Source: Parathalassolituus penaei (lineage in GTDB: Bacteria > Pseudomonadota > Gammaproteobacteria > Pseudomonadales > Oceanobacteraceae). Taken from it: a stretch of DNA of 64,000 nucleotides. Positions 44,991-54,227 of the stretch are shown in pieces. Made by a program: the position numbers and the translations under genes. Within the stretch, counting starts at the first letter, position 1; the number at the start of each line of letters is the position of its first letter. The notes under the pieces were generated by a model. That model saw nothing but the letters and a program-made list of their open reading frames with translations. It made no database searches and was not told the DNA's origin. The DNA lies in assembly GCF_026626885.1 (NCBI RefSeq), contig NZ_JAPNOA010000029.1, positions 248,001 through 312,000 of the forward strand, read 5' to 3'.

Positions 44991-45704
44991 TCAGGCCAGC
45001 AGTTGATCCAGACGGGATACCACCCAGTCCGGATTGGACAGAGCAATGTCTTCGCCGTGGTTATAACCGTAGGTAACGGCCACCGTGGCAATACCAGCCG
45101 CTTGGGCGGCACGAATATCGTGACGGGAGTCGCCCACCATCAGGCTATTGGCCGGTTTAATCGCCAGCTGCTCACAGACATGTAGCAGCGGTGCCGGGGA
45201 TGGCTTTTTCTCGGCCAGATCATCACCACACATCACCACCGCGAAGGTATCCTGCCAGCCGAGCGACTGCAGCAGCGGCACGGTAAACAGACGCGGCTTG
45301 TTGGTCACCAGCGCCACCTGAACCGATTTGGCCAGCAGTTCGTCCAGCAAGGTCTGAACACCGGCAAATACGCCGGTGGCGTGATCAAGCGCACCCAGGT
45401 AGGCCTCGTTAAACAGGGCTCGGGCTGGCTCCACTTCGGTAGCGGGCAGCGCCATGGCCTGTAACTCGTTACCATCGGCCAATGCCCGACGCACCAGCAT
45501 TTCCGAACCATTACCAACCCAATGGCTGACCTTTTCTGTACCCGCCAGCGGACGCTCAAGCTGCAACAGCATGCGGTCCACCGCGGCGGCAAGATCGGGC
45601 ACGCTGTCGATCAGGGTGCCGTCGAGGTCAAACATCACCAGCGCCGGGCCAGACTGGCCGGCGCTGTGGTTGAAATGCTCACTGATGGCGGGCATCCAGC
45701 GCAT
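44991..45704 (-). CDS. gph: Gph, phosphoglycolate phosphatase
   Basis: This HAD-superfamily hydrolase removes phosphate from 2-phosphoglycolate, formed when DNA damaged by oxidation is repaired. The nucleophile motif FDLDGTLID is at about residues 25-33, ALVTNKPR holds motif II Thr, and MVGDSRHDIRAAQAAG holds motif IV acidic residues. The length is 237 residues, with a roughly 20-residue N-terminal extension. It starts 2 bases after rpe, the usual partner. Confidence 0.95.
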   Translation of the reverse strand: MRWMPAISEHFNHSAGQSGPALVMFDLDGTLIDSVPDLAAAVDRMLLQLERPLAGTEKVSHWVGNGSEMLVRRALADGNELQAMALPATEVEPARALFNEAYLGALDHATGVFAGVQTLLDELLAKSVQVALVTNKPRLFTVPLLQSLGWQDTFAVVMCGDDLAEKKPSPAPLLHVCEQLAIKPANSLMVGDSRHDIRAAQAAGIATVAVTYGYNHGEDIALSNPDWVVSRLDQLLA

Positions 45705-45706
45705 GA

Positions 45707-46393
45707 TCAGCCTTTCACTCGTGCCAGTTCGGCACGCATCTGGTCAATCACGGCTTTGTAGTCTGGCTGGCTGAAAATCGCCGAACCGGCCACAAACATA
45801 TCGGCACCGGCCGCTGCGATTTCGGCAATGTTGTCGACCTTGACGCCACCGTCAATTTCCAGACGGATGTCATAACCACTGGCATCAATACGGGCACGCG
45901 CCTGACGCAGTTTATCCAGAGTCGCCGGAATAAAGGACTGGCCACCAAAGCCCGGGTTAACCGACATCAGCAGGATCACATCCAGCTTGTCCATCACGTA
46001 GTCCAGGTAGTGCAGCGGAGTGGCCGGGTTGAATACCAGACCAGCCTTGCAACCGTAGGACTTGATCAACTGCAGGCTGCGGTCGATGTGATCAGAGGCC
46101 TCCGGGTGGAACGTAATGTAGGTGGCACCCGCTTCGGCAAACTCACCAATCAGGCGATCCACCGGGCTGACCATCAGGTGCACGTCGATCGGTGCTGCAA
46201 TACCACGAGCATCCAGATGCTTTTTCAGCGCCTTGCACACCATTGGGCCAATGGTGAGGTTCGGCACATAGTGGTTGTCCATCACATCGAAGTGCACAAC
46301 ATCGGCACCGGCATCCATGACCGCGGCAACGTCGTCGCCAAGGCGGGCAAAATCAGCAGACAGAATAGAAGGAGCAATCAGGAATTCAGACAT
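45707..46393 (-). CDS. rpe: Rpe, ribulose-phosphate 3-epimerase
   Basis: This TIM-barrel enzyme interconverts ribulose 5-phosphate and xylulose 5-phosphate in the pentose phosphate pathway. [34 protein letters not shown] and [16 protein letters not shown] are the family signatures, and the metal-binding His and Asp are in place. It is the first gene of the rpe-gph-exported protein-rmuC transcript; TACAAT on the minus strand at 46431-46426 is a candidate -10. Confidence 0.97.
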   Translation of the reverse strand: MSEFLIAPSILSADFARLGDDVAAVMDAGADVVHFDVMDNHYVPNLTIGPMVCKALKKHLDARGIAAPIDVHLMVSPVDRLIGEFAEAGATYITFHPEASDHIDRSLQLIKSYGCKAGLVFNPATPLHYLDYVMDKLDVILLMSVNPGFGGQSFIPATLDKLRQARARIDASGYDIRLEIDGGVKVDNIAEIAAAGADMFVAGSAIFSQPDYKAVIDQMRAELARVKG

Positions 46394-46498
46394 GGTGACT
46401 CGGGTATGAGATGAATGAGCCCGCTATTGTAAAGTCACTCCCGGACACTGGGAACAGCTTTTGCAGCTTCCGAAGCAACGGCTGCCAGTGTCAGAAAA

Positions 46499-47887
46499 AT
46501 GAATCACGATACTTCACAAGAGCGCCTACAAAAGCGCATACAAACACGACGCCTGCCGTCCGTGCTGCTGGCACTCACGGCAGGCTTGGGATTGCTGGTG
46601 CCGCCGGTCGCGGCAGAGGACCCACCAGCCGCATCGACCGGCACTGCAACCGATGCCACGGCCGGTCAGGCTACGGAGGCCACCGCTGCAAACACCGATG
46701 GTAACAACGCTGGCACCGCTAATGCAGACTCTGCGACGACTGCCGATACCGCAGCCCCACCTCCGGCTCCACCAAGAGTCACTCCCGACACTGGCAAAAA
46801 CCGGCGTACGGCGGTGTACCAGTATCTGCAAGGAACCCTGATTGCGGGTGAGAGGGTCAAACTCGTTGCCAATGACGAGCCCTTCGGTGGGTTGTTTGTG
46901 CAGGAAAGTGCCGGCAAACCGCAGGGAGCTGCCCTGATCCTGCATGACCGCGACCAGCATCTTTTATGGCCAGAGATGATTGCACCGCTGCAGCAACAGC
47001 TACCGCAATACGGCTGGGCGACGCTGACCATCGAACTCACCGATGCGCCGCTGTATCAGGTGCCACCGGCCAGCCAGTACAAACCGGCTGGGACGCAGGA
47101 AACTCCGGCTGACGGTGCGCCCACGGCCAATAACGGCACCACCGCTACAGCCGCCACAACAACCGATAGCGCCGCATCTCCCGCAGCAGCAACAAGCCCT
47201 GCAAGCAACGATGTACAACCGCCGCCACCACCACAGGCAGCTGCGGATACACCACCAGCGCCTGCCGGTCCGGACACCGGCACACCATCGACCAGCAGCG
47301 ATACTCCCGGCACCACGCCCGATACTGGCTCCACCGCCAACAACAGTCAGGCGCCAGTGGGCGATACCAGCACGCCAGTCGCGGCAGAGCCCAAACCCCT
47401 GACCCTGCAACAGCGTCAGGCCATCTGGCAGGCGCAGACCATGGCGCGCATTACAGCGGCAATGGACTATCTGGAAACCCGCGGCCAGCTGAACCGGGTG
47501 GTGATTGCCAGCGGCCATAACAGCAGCTGGGCCATCCGTTACGTGCAGGAACACACCGAACTGAACGAAAAAGGCGACGCGCAAGCTGGCCTCAATCTGG
47601 TGTTATTGCAGGCCAACAATCACCCGGCGGCCGCACTGCCACTGATCAGCAGTCTTCCCGAGATAGTTGTACCGGTGCTGGACGTCATCAGCAGCCAGTA
47701 CCCGCCCGACCTCCCTGAGGCTGAAATCGAAGCGCGGGCCGGTGCCATGCGTCATCAGCGCCATGCGCGCTACCGCCAGTACAAGCTGGTGACAGTAGCA
47801 GGACGAATTGATAACGATGAACTGGTGCGGCTGGTACGCGGCTGGTTAAAAACCAATGCGGCAGGAACAGAATTAGGGCGGCGCTGA
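46499..47887 (+). CDS. DUF3530 family exported protein
   Basis: The 462-residue protein has an N-terminal signal-like segment (about residues 22-39) and an alpha/beta-hydrolase-like core typical of DUF3530 (GAALILHDRDQHLLWPEMIA, then LQQQLPQYGWATLTIEL). The core is split by a 110-residue low-complexity linker of Ala, Pro, Thr, Asp and Ser at about residues 196-300, and another such run follows the signal at about 40-100. The usual nucleophile elbow is replaced by IASGHNSSWA. No ribosome-binding site is evident at the ATG. The substrate is unknown. Confidence 0.8.
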   Translation: MNHDTSQERLQKRIQTRRLPSVLLALTAGLGLLVPPVAAEDPPAASTGTATDATAGQATEATAANTDGNNAGTANADSATTADTAAPPPAPPRVTPDTGKNRRTAVYQYLQGTLIAGERVKLVANDEPFGGLFVQESAGKPQGAALILHDRDQHLLWPEMIAPLQQQLPQYGWATLTIELTDAPLYQVPPASQYKPAGTQETPADGAPTANNGTTATAATTTDSAASPAAATSPASNDVQPPPPPQAAADTPPAPAGPDTGTPSTSSDTPGTTPDTGSTANNSQAPVGDTSTPVAAEPKPLTLQQRQAIWQAQTMARITAAMDYLETRGQLNRVVIASGHNSSWAIRYVQEHTELNEKGDAQAGLNLVLLQANNHPAAALPLISSLPEIVVPVLDVISSQYPPDLPEAEIEARAGAMRHQRHARYRQYKLVTVAGRIDNDELVRLVRGWLKTNAAGTELGRR

Positions 47888-47951
47888 CCGGGCAGGCTCA
47901 GAAACCCCTTCTATACTGTTTTTAGCCAAAGGACAAAACAGGAAGTCTGTT

Positions 47952-48542
47952 ATGCCAACACCTATATTTGTAACCGCCGCCAGTATTGCCGCCGAGCTGC
48001 ATCAGGCCATGCTGGAAGCCAAAGGTCTGGCCCTCACCGCCAAGAATGCCCGTGCACTGGCGGTACGAGCGGGCTCCAAAACGGTCGGTTTCAAAGCCAT
48101 TACCCATTTTATTGATGAGTTGGCCAGCGACATCATTCGCCAGTCCCAATACATCAACGGCGTATCAGAAGGTTTGTCGCAACAGGCCGTATCGCTCTGG
48201 CGCGCCAATACTGCCGCCGACAAATTCCAGTGGATTGAACGCCAGCAGCTGGCTCACGGTGAATCCCTGCGTAACGCCATGCGCACCTGTTACGACGAAC
48301 GTGAACATCTCTCGCAAATGCTGACCCGTGGTATCCGCGAGCTGGAAGCGCAGCTGGAGGAAGGTGACAAACACATTCGTACTGCCAACCTGATTGCCAC
48401 CTCCAGCAAGGTTGAAGCTTCATCTGCGGGTGATTTCCGCGCCCAGCTGGAAGTGATTGCTGCCAATATCACGGCAACCGCCAACCAGATCCGTCAACAC
48501 CTCAGCACGGCTCGTCGCCTGCTAAATCAGAAACACACCTGA
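47952..48542 (+). CDS. Helical protein partnered with an ODP gene (possibly chemotaxis-related)
   Basis: The 196-residue protein is predicted to be almost all helical, with no signal peptide or membrane segment. The stretch GSKTVGFKAITHFIDELASD followed by QSQYINGVSEGL resembles short helical proteins coded beside chemoreceptors, but no MCP tip sequence is present. I do not recognise a defined family. The ATG follows AGGAAG. A TATACT at 47912-47917 is a possible -10. The ODP gene starts 13 bases after the stop, so the two likely act together. Confidence 0.65.
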   Translation: MPTPIFVTAASIAAELHQAMLEAKGLALTAKNARALAVRAGSKTVGFKAITHFIDELASDIIRQSQYINGVSEGLSQQAVSLWRANTAADKFQWIERQQLAHGESLRNAMRTCYDEREHLSQMLTRGIRELEAQLEEGDKHIRTANLIATSSKVEASSAGDFRAQLEVIAANITATANQIRQHLSTARRLLNQKHT

Positions 48543-48555
48543 GACAGGAGACCCC

Positions 48556-49290
48556 ATGCAAGCCAACATCATCTACGAGGACGGAGATCATCGCTGGATC
48601 ATGTTCGGCCGCGATCCGAACAAGTCCGACGGTATCATCGACACCAACCAGTACATGATCCAGAGCGGTGATCAGGCCATGTTGCTTGATCCGGGCGGTA
48701 TTGAGTTGTTTGCACCGATGCTGTCAGCGGTTCTGAAATTTGTGCCGACCGACCAGATTACCCACCTGTTTGCCAGCCACCAGGACCCGGACATTATTTC
48801 CTCGCTGGGGTTGTGGGATCAGGCACTGCCCAACGCCAAGCTGTATTCGCCCTGGCTGTGGGAAAGTTTTATTCGTCACTTTGGTATGGAGCGTATCCAG
48901 TATTGTCCGATTCCGGATGAAGGCCTGACCCTGGGGCTAGGCCGAATCCAGGTGCAGTTTATCCCGGCGCATTACCTGCACTCGTCTGGCAATTTCCACG
49001 TCTACGATCCAAAAGCCAAGATCCTGATGAGTGGGGATGTGGGGGCCGCGCTGGAAGGTACCGATGCGCCGTTGTTTGTCGACAACATGGCGGCGCACAC
49101 CCCGAAAATGCGCAAGTTCCACCAGCGCTGGATGCCCTCCAACGAAGCCAAACTCGACTGGGTGCGGCGTGTGCGTCAGCTCGATGTAAACGTGATGGCA
49201 CCTCAACACGGCCGTCTGTTCCAGAAACAGCACGTGACCGAGTTCCTCAACTGGTTTGAAGAACTGCCCGTGGGCATTGCTATTCGTTAA
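48556..49290 (+). CDS. ODP-like oxygen-binding di-iron protein (metallo-beta-lactamase fold)
   Basis: The 244-residue protein has a metallo-beta-lactamase fold. Candidate metal ligands are His75, Asp77 and Asp79 (SHQDPDI), His139 (PAHYLHS), Asp161 (SGDVG) and His218 (QHGR), a set fitting two irons. ODP proteins in spirochaetes and Vibrio bind oxygen through a di-iron site and can signal to chemotaxis machinery. It lacks the flavodoxin domain of true flavodiiron NO/O2 reductases, so enzymatic reduction is less likely. The upstream helical gene may be its signalling partner. Confidence 0.82.
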   Translation: MQANIIYEDGDHRWIMFGRDPNKSDGIIDTNQYMIQSGDQAMLLDPGGIELFAPMLSAVLKFVPTDQITHLFASHQDPDIISSLGLWDQALPNAKLYSPWLWESFIRHFGMERIQYCPIPDEGLTLGLGRIQVQFIPAHYLHSSGNFHVYDPKAKILMSGDVGAALEGTDAPLFVDNMAAHTPKMRKFHQRWMPSNEAKLDWVRRVRQLDVNVMAPQHGRLFQKQHVTEFLNWFEELPVGIAIR

Positions 49291-49328
49291 GTCCAACTGT
49301 CCACACTAAAGAACAGTCAGACCTCCAG

Positions 49329-49348
49329 AACCACCATTGGGTGGTTTT
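49329..49348 (+). terminator. Weak terminator after the ODP gene
   Basis: AACCACC and GGTGGTT pair over 7 bp around ATTG and are followed by TTC, about 39 bases after the ODP stop. The T-run is short. Confidence 0.5.
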
Positions 49349-49420
49349 CGGAAACAGATAGTTGGTATCAATAACTGTGATCGTCGCCACGGCACAGCTG
49401 GAGTAGCATGATTTTTTTAT

Positions 49421-50650
49421 GTGCTGCAGGTTGTGTCCGTGTCATCCACTGCTCCTTCCCCTTCTATTCGTGATCTGCTATCCAGTCTCATGTGGCCGGT
49501 GTTTGTGCCAGGTGCAACCACCGCCACGGTGCAAACCGCGGTGATGGTATTGCTGCCTCTGTATGTTCTGGAGTTGGGTTATGACGCCTCGATTGCCGCC
49601 CTGATACTGGGAACTCGCGGAATCGGCCAGCTGATCGGTGATATTCCTGCCGCCATGGTCGCCGGGCGCTGGGGTGACAAGGCCAGTCTGCTGTGCGGCA
49701 CCACAGGTTACTGCGTGGGTTACGGCATCATCGCCGTGGTAACCGACCCCATGCTGCTGGCCGTGGGGGGATTTATCGCCGGTTTTGGTATGTCGTTTTC
49801 CCTGATCGGCCGCCAGGCCTATGTCACTCAACGCGCAGCACCGCATCAACGTGGCCGGGCCATTTCCCTGATGGCCGGAGCCATGCGGGTTGGTGCCCTT
49901 CTCGGCCCATTAATCGGTGGTCTGGTCGCCAGTGCCATCGGTTATCAGAACAGTTTTATTGGTCTGGTGATCCTGTGCCTGCTGTCACTGCTAATCGTGC
50001 TGTTCGGTGCCGAGTCCGGCCAGGCCGAAAGTGATCACAGCTCCCATAGCCCGCGCGCCATTGTCGAAGTGATCAGCGAATACCGCCACACCTTCATGAC
50101 CGCCGGGCTCGCCATGATCAGTCTACAATTCATGCGAGCCGGACGAGTAACCTTGTTACCGCTGGCCGGTGCCGCCATTGGTCTGGATGTCGCCAGTATC
50201 GGTTTTATTGTTGCAGCGGCAGCGGCGGTGGACACCCTGCTGTTTATGCCATCGGGCATTGTGATGGACAAAAACGGCCGCAAGCCGGTGGCCGTCGCCA
50301 GCCTGCTGATTTTTGCCATCGGTCTGGCTCTGGTCGGCTGGGCCGACAGTTACGCGACTCTGCTGGCAGCTGCACTGCTGGTTGGTTTTGCCAACGGCAT
50401 CAGCGCTGGACTGGTGATGGTACTGGGATCAGATCACGCTCCTGAAAAAGGCCGCGCCCGTTTTCTGGGGGTCTGGAAGCTGGTGTCCGATGTCGGCAAT
50501 GCTGCCGCGCCCATCGCTATTGGTGGCTTGCTGGGCATCACCACACTTCTGGTCGGAACCCAGCTGGTAGCCCTGACCGGTGTAGCCGGATTGGCCATGG
50601 TCAGCCGAATGAAAGAAACCTTGCAACGTCCGCATGCCGGGCAGTCGTAA
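49421..50650 (+). CDS. MFS family transporter
   Basis: The 409-residue polytopic protein has about 12 membrane segments and the major facilitator loop motif between TM2 and TM3 (AGRWGDKASLLCG). The middle loop (about residues 197-215) is His/Ser-rich. The N-terminal start is uncertain: the frame begins with GTG at 49421, further GTGs at 49433 and 49439 lie closer to a CAGG, and the first ATG (49490) is inside the first segment. The substrate cannot be told from sequence. Drug or metabolite efflux is common in this subgroup. Confidence 0.85.
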   Translation: MLQVVSVSSTAPSPSIRDLLSSLMWPVFVPGATTATVQTAVMVLLPLYVLELGYDASIAALILGTRGIGQLIGDIPAAMVAGRWGDKASLLCGTTGYCVGYGIIAVVTDPMLLAVGGFIAGFGMSFSLIGRQAYVTQRAAPHQRGRAISLMAGAMRVGALLGPLIGGLVASAIGYQNSFIGLVILCLLSLLIVLFGAESGQAESDHSSHSPRAIVEVISEYRHTFMTAGLAMISLQFMRAGRVTLLPLAGAAIGLDVASIGFIVAAAAAVDTLLFMPSGIVMDKNGRKPVAVASLLIFAIGLALVGWADSYATLLAAALLVGFANGISAGLVMVLGSDHAPEKGRARFLGVWKLVSDVGNAAAPIAIGGLLGITTLLVGTQLVALTGVAGLAMVSRMKETLQRPHAGQS

Positions 50651-50671
50651 CACGGACACCGGGAGAGAATC

Positions 50672-51268
50672 ATGCAACCTGTATTACCACTGGAATGCTG
50701 TACTGCTTTTATCTGGAAACCGGTCAATGGCCCGGCCTGCAGCCCGCCATTGATCCGTTATGGATTCGCCAACAGCCAATACGGCACCTGCCTGCTGGGC
50801 TGGACCGAACAGGGACTGTGTTATCTGGGGTTTGTTGACAGTACCGACCAGGCGCGTGCCAAGGCGGAATTACATTCACGTTGGCCACGCTCAAAAGTAC
50901 AGGCTGATCCGGAGGGGGTGATCCAGCGTCAGCAGGATTATCTGCAGCCGCTGGAACGCGGCGAAGACATTCGCGCACCGGTAGTGCTCTGTGGCAGCCC
51001 GTTTCGTTTGCAGGTATGGCAAGCCTTGCTGACCATTCCACGCGGACAGACCACCAGTTATGGCCAGCTGGCGGCGATTCTGGGAACGCCCAATGCCGCC
51101 CGCGCCATTGGTGGCGCCGTAGCCGCCAACCCGATTGGCTGGCTGATCCCCTGTCATCGGGTTATCAATCAGGATGGCGGCCTGGGCGGCTATTACTGGG
51201 GGCTGGAGCGCAAACGCCAGATGCTGGAAAACGAAGGCGCGCTTAAAATGAAGACCCCGGCTGGGTAA
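50672..51268 (+). CDS. Methylated-DNA-protein-cysteine methyltransferase (Ogt/Ada C-domain type)
   Basis: This suicide repair protein removes alkyl groups from O6 of guanine. The acceptor Cys161 is in the PCHR motif (WLIPCHRVI), followed by GGYYWGLERK. The helix-turn-helix-like segment FRLQVWQALLTIPRGQTTSY precedes it. At 198 residues it is a stand-alone Ogt-type enzyme. It starts 21 bases after the MFS gene and may share its transcript. Its last 26 bases overlap the convergent DUF924 gene. Confidence 0.93.
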   Translation: MQPVLPLECCTAFIWKPVNGPACSPPLIRYGFANSQYGTCLLGWTEQGLCYLGFVDSTDQARAKAELHSRWPRSKVQADPEGVIQRQQDYLQPLERGEDIRAPVVLCGSPFRLQVWQALLTIPRGQTTSYGQLAAILGTPNAARAIGGAVAANPIGWLIPCHRVINQDGGLGGYYWGLERKRQMLENEGALKMKTPAG

Positions 51269-51779
51269 GAAACTCCAGCTCTTCCGGGGTGGAGACCCGC
51301 CCCAACACCGCATTACGGTGCGGATATCGACCAAAACGGTCAATAATTGCCTTGTGGCGAATTTCAGCCTCCAGCGACGCTTCAATGCCATTTCCCTTGA
51401 ACAGCGCCAGCGCCCAGTCGTGAATCACGGGCGCTTCGCTGTGCATAAACGGCATATACAGGAAGTTACGCTGAATCTGGGTCAGCTCTTGCTCGGCGCC
51501 CTGACGCATGGCTTCTTGCGCCAGCACCAGCGCCTGACCATCAGCAGCAAACGCCACTGGCGAATCCCGAAACAGGTTGCGGGAAAACTGGTCGAGCACA
51601 ATTACTTCGGCCAAACGCCCCAGCGGCTCCGTACGCCAGCCGTGCAATTCACCGTTCACCGCCTGTTGCCAGGTCTGGCCAAAACGCTGACGGAGCTGCT
51701 CGTCAAAATCAGGGTCCTTACGGAACCAGTCACGCGGATCGGACTCTTCAAACCAAAAGTCGATTACTTGCCAGAACAT
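51243..51779 (-). CDS. DUF924 family protein
   Basis: The 178-residue all-helical protein shows the DUF924 pattern: VIDFWFEESDPRDWFRKDPD at the N-terminus, VIVLDQFSRNLFRDSP in the middle, FLYMPFMHSE, and the C-terminal GRYPHRNAVLGR. The function is unknown; the fold resembles TPR-like helical repeats. It converges with the alkyltransferase gene and overlaps it by 26 bases at the 3' end. Confidence 0.92.
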   Translation of the reverse strand: MFWQVIDFWFEESDPRDWFRKDPDFDEQLRQRFGQTWQQAVNGELHGWRTEPLGRLAEVIVLDQFSRNLFRDSPVAFAADGQALVLAQEAMRQGAEQELTQIQRNFLYMPFMHSEAPVIHDWALALFKGNGIEASLEAEIRHKAIIDRFGRYPHRNAVLGRVSTPEELEFLTQPGSSF

Positions 51780-51969
51780 GGTGAAAACCTTGGTCGATCA
51801 AAAAGCCGATGGTAACGGCAGCTTTGGCGAACGTCACCAGCTTCTGTATTGCCAAATATTGGCGCCTCAGTTTCAAACTTAGAGCATATGATTGACGTCA
51901 TCCACTATTCATTACTCAACACCGTGATATAGTCGAGGCCAGGATTGTACAGAATTCGCAGGAAACTAT

Positions 51970-52596
51970 ATGCGCCGCATTACCAGAGAAGAGTGTCCAC
52001 CCGAGACTTTACATCGTCTGCTGAATGGTGTGACATTTTTCAAGGAACTGATCCACAACGACCCGTCCCAGTTCGAACTGCTGATGAGCGTATCCCGTTT
52101 TGGTATTGCCGATCAGGGAGAGATCATCCTACACAAGGATGAGGCAGCTAATATTCTGTATTTCCTTCTGCGTGGTGAGCTGGATGTGCTGGCTGATGAT
52201 AATCTGGTCTCCCTGAACATCATCAATGCCGGAGAGATGCTGGGTGTGATGGCCATGGTACTGGACCAGAAACGTTCTGCATCCCTGCGTGTGCGCAGCC
52301 GCAATGCCATTCTGGCCGGTATCAGCTACGAACACTTCCAGGACATCAACGATTTCAACGTGTTTTCACTGGAAACCAAGCTGAGTTTCTTCCGTATGCT
52401 CAACTCCAACGTGCGCTGGAACGTCGAGAAAAACCGGATTGCCAATCCGAACCATCCGCTGGTGCCACGTCTGCGTACCATTCCGATTTTCACCGGTCCA
52501 CGCAACACCGAAGCAGAACTCGAGGCCCTGCACAAACAGGCACACGTACTGTGTGAACTGCTCAGTGACTGGAACGCCTCTCTGGTTAACGCCTGA
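51970..52596 (+). CDS. Cyclic-nucleotide-binding domain protein without HTH
   Basis: The 208-residue protein has a cNMP-binding fold at about residues 20-130 (IADQGEIILHKDEAANILYF, LLRGELDVL, INAGEMLGVMAMVLDQKRSA). The phosphate-binding cassette lacks the typical Arg-Ser/Thr pair, so ligand binding is doubtful. The C-terminal 75 residues show no helix-turn-helix and no enzyme domain. It is the second CNB protein in the window without a DNA-binding part. nhaD follows after 196 bases and a hairpin. Confidence 0.75.
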   Translation: MRRITREECPPETLHRLLNGVTFFKELIHNDPSQFELLMSVSRFGIADQGEIILHKDEAANILYFLLRGELDVLADDNLVSLNIINAGEMLGVMAMVLDQKRSASLRVRSRNAILAGISYEHFQDINDFNVFSLETKLSFFRMLNSNVRWNVEKNRIANPNHPLVPRLRTIPIFTGPRNTEAELEALHKQAHVLCELLSDWNASLVNA

Positions 52597-52618
52597 TCAG
52601 TTTTACGACCTTGCTTAC

Positions 52619-52641
52619 CTCAGGGTCTAATGGACCCTGAG
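52619..52641 (+). terminator. Hairpin after the CNB protein gene
   Basis: CTCAGGGTC and GACCCTGAG form a 9-bp stem around TAATG, 22 bases after the stop, followed by TGTAATGTCT. It is a likely terminator with a weak U-tract. Confidence 0.6.
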
Positions 52642-52792
52642 TGTAATGTCTATACCGTCATTCCCGGCAATTACCTATGTAGCAGAACCAAAGTATCGGC
52701 ATGTTCCATACATGAGTGCTTTTCCACCCATCGACCACTGACATAGAATGCCCCACTTTTCATTTTTTGGGGAATATCCCTTCGGGAGATTT

Positions 52793-54049
52793 ATGTTTGA
52801 CACAATCGATTTGATCGTCATCTTACTGGCGATCCTTGGGTTATTGGGCGTTGTTCTGGAAGAAGTTATTCACGTCAACAAGGCACAATCTGTTCTGTTT
52901 TTTGGTGCAACGTCCTGGGTACTGTTGTTTCTGTCATCAATGGACAGCGACATGGGGCACGCCGCTGTTATCACAGGTCTGGAAGAAAACATCGGTGAAA
53001 TCGCCAGCCTGTGGTTGTTCCTGATTTCCGCCATGACTTTTGTGGTGTATCTGAACCAGAAAGGTCTGATTGAAACTCTGATCTACAAGGTACTGCCAAG
53101 CCGAGTCAGCGAGCGTACCCTTCTGATCATGACTGGTACTTTCGCGTTCCTGTTTTCCTCGATTGTTGACAATATCACGGCAACCCTGATCTGTGTGGCC
53201 CTGGTACTATCCCTGAATCTCGACCGTCGCAAGACCTTGCGTTTTGCAGCCGTGGTCATTTTTGGCGTGAACTCCGGTGGTGTTGCCATGATCACTGGCG
53301 ACGTCACCACCCTGATGATCTTCCTGGAAGGCAAGGTCACCATCACTGAACTGATTCTGCTGTCCCTGCCTGCATTTGGCGCTGTAATGGTACTGGCCGT
53401 ACTGCTGGCACGCCCACTGAACGAAGTGGCCGTGATTCAGAAAAAGAGCCACCCTCTGGCCAAAGTCGATTACGTTATCGCCATTATTTTTGCCCTCACC
53501 ATTCTGAGCACCATCACCGGCAACGTGATGTTTGATATTCCACCAGTACTGACCTTCCTGACCGGTCTGTCCATCATGTTCCTGGTAGCCCGTGCCTTTG
53601 GCCAGGACACCGAAGATGACCCGATCATGAACTATATCCGTCGTATCGAGTTCGACACCCTGATGTTCTTCCTGGGCATCCTGCTGCTGGTAGGTGCACT
53701 GAAAGAAATCCACGCCCTCGACACCTTCGTAAAACTGTACGATGTACTGCCTCCATGGGCTGCCAACTACCTGATGGGCCTGCTGTCAGCACTGATCGAC
53801 AACGTGCCACTGACTGCAGCGCTGTTGAAAGCTGACATCCATATGGACCTTGAAGGCTGGTTGTCTCTGACTTACGCAGTCGGTGTAGGTGGCTCCCTGC
53901 TGGTCATCGGTTCGGCCGCCGGTATCGTGGCCATGAGCAAGCTGGAAGATCTGACCTTCGGTTCATACCTGAAGTACACAGCTCCGCTGCTGATTGCCTA
54001 TTCATCAGGCTTTGTAGCGTCCCTGATGCTGGCCCGTATTCTGGCCTGA
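52793..54049 (+). CDS. nhaD: NhaD-type Na+/H+ antiporter
   Basis: This inner-membrane antiporter extrudes Na+ (or Li+) in exchange for protons. About 12 hydrophobic segments are visible. SSIVDNITATLICVALVLSL and GVNSGGVAMITGDVTTLMIF are typical NhaD signatures, with the conserved Asp/Asn/Thr residues in membrane segments. The ATG at 52793 is chosen over one at 52748 because GGGAG precedes it and the extension is not membrane-like. The product is 418 residues. The terminator downstream is strong. Confidence 0.93.
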   Translation: MFDTIDLIVILLAILGLLGVVLEEVIHVNKAQSVLFFGATSWVLLFLSSMDSDMGHAAVITGLEENIGEIASLWLFLISAMTFVVYLNQKGLIETLIYKVLPSRVSERTLLIMTGTFAFLFSSIVDNITATLICVALVLSLNLDRRKTLRFAAVVIFGVNSGGVAMITGDVTTLMIFLEGKVTITELILLSLPAFGAVMVLAVLLARPLNEVAVIQKKSHPLAKVDYVIAIIFALTILSTITGNVMFDIPPVLTFLTGLSIMFLVARAFGQDTEDDPIMNYIRRIEFDTLMFFLGILLLVGALKEIHALDTFVKLYDVLPPWAANYLMGLLSALIDNVPLTAALLKADIHMDLEGWLSLTYAVGVGGSLLVIGSAAGIVAMSKLEDLTFGSYLKYTAPLLIAYSSGFVASLMLARILA

Positions 54050-54117
54050 TCAGCAAGTTGGCAAAGCGGTTTATGGTCGCTTTGCCCCTGATCACCAGCC
54101 AGACAAGCTGCATCAAC

Positions 54118-54150
54118 AAAAACGCCACGTATCCACGTGGCGTTTTTGTT
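54118..54150 (+). terminator. Strong intrinsic terminator after nhaD
   Basis: AAAAACGCCACGT and ACGTGGCGTTTTT form a 13-bp stem around ATCC and run into TTTTTGTTTT. A second inverted repeat, GGCAAAGCG/CGCTTTGCC, lies just upstream at 54060-54086. Because the A-tract is symmetric, it may also serve the convergent lipoprotein gene. Confidence 0.9.
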
Positions 54151-54227
54151 TTCGGGCGAATGCTGTACGGCTTGCCATCCACCCGGATACTCACGGGCAG
54201 CGACCATAACCGTCGAGTGTTAAAATT

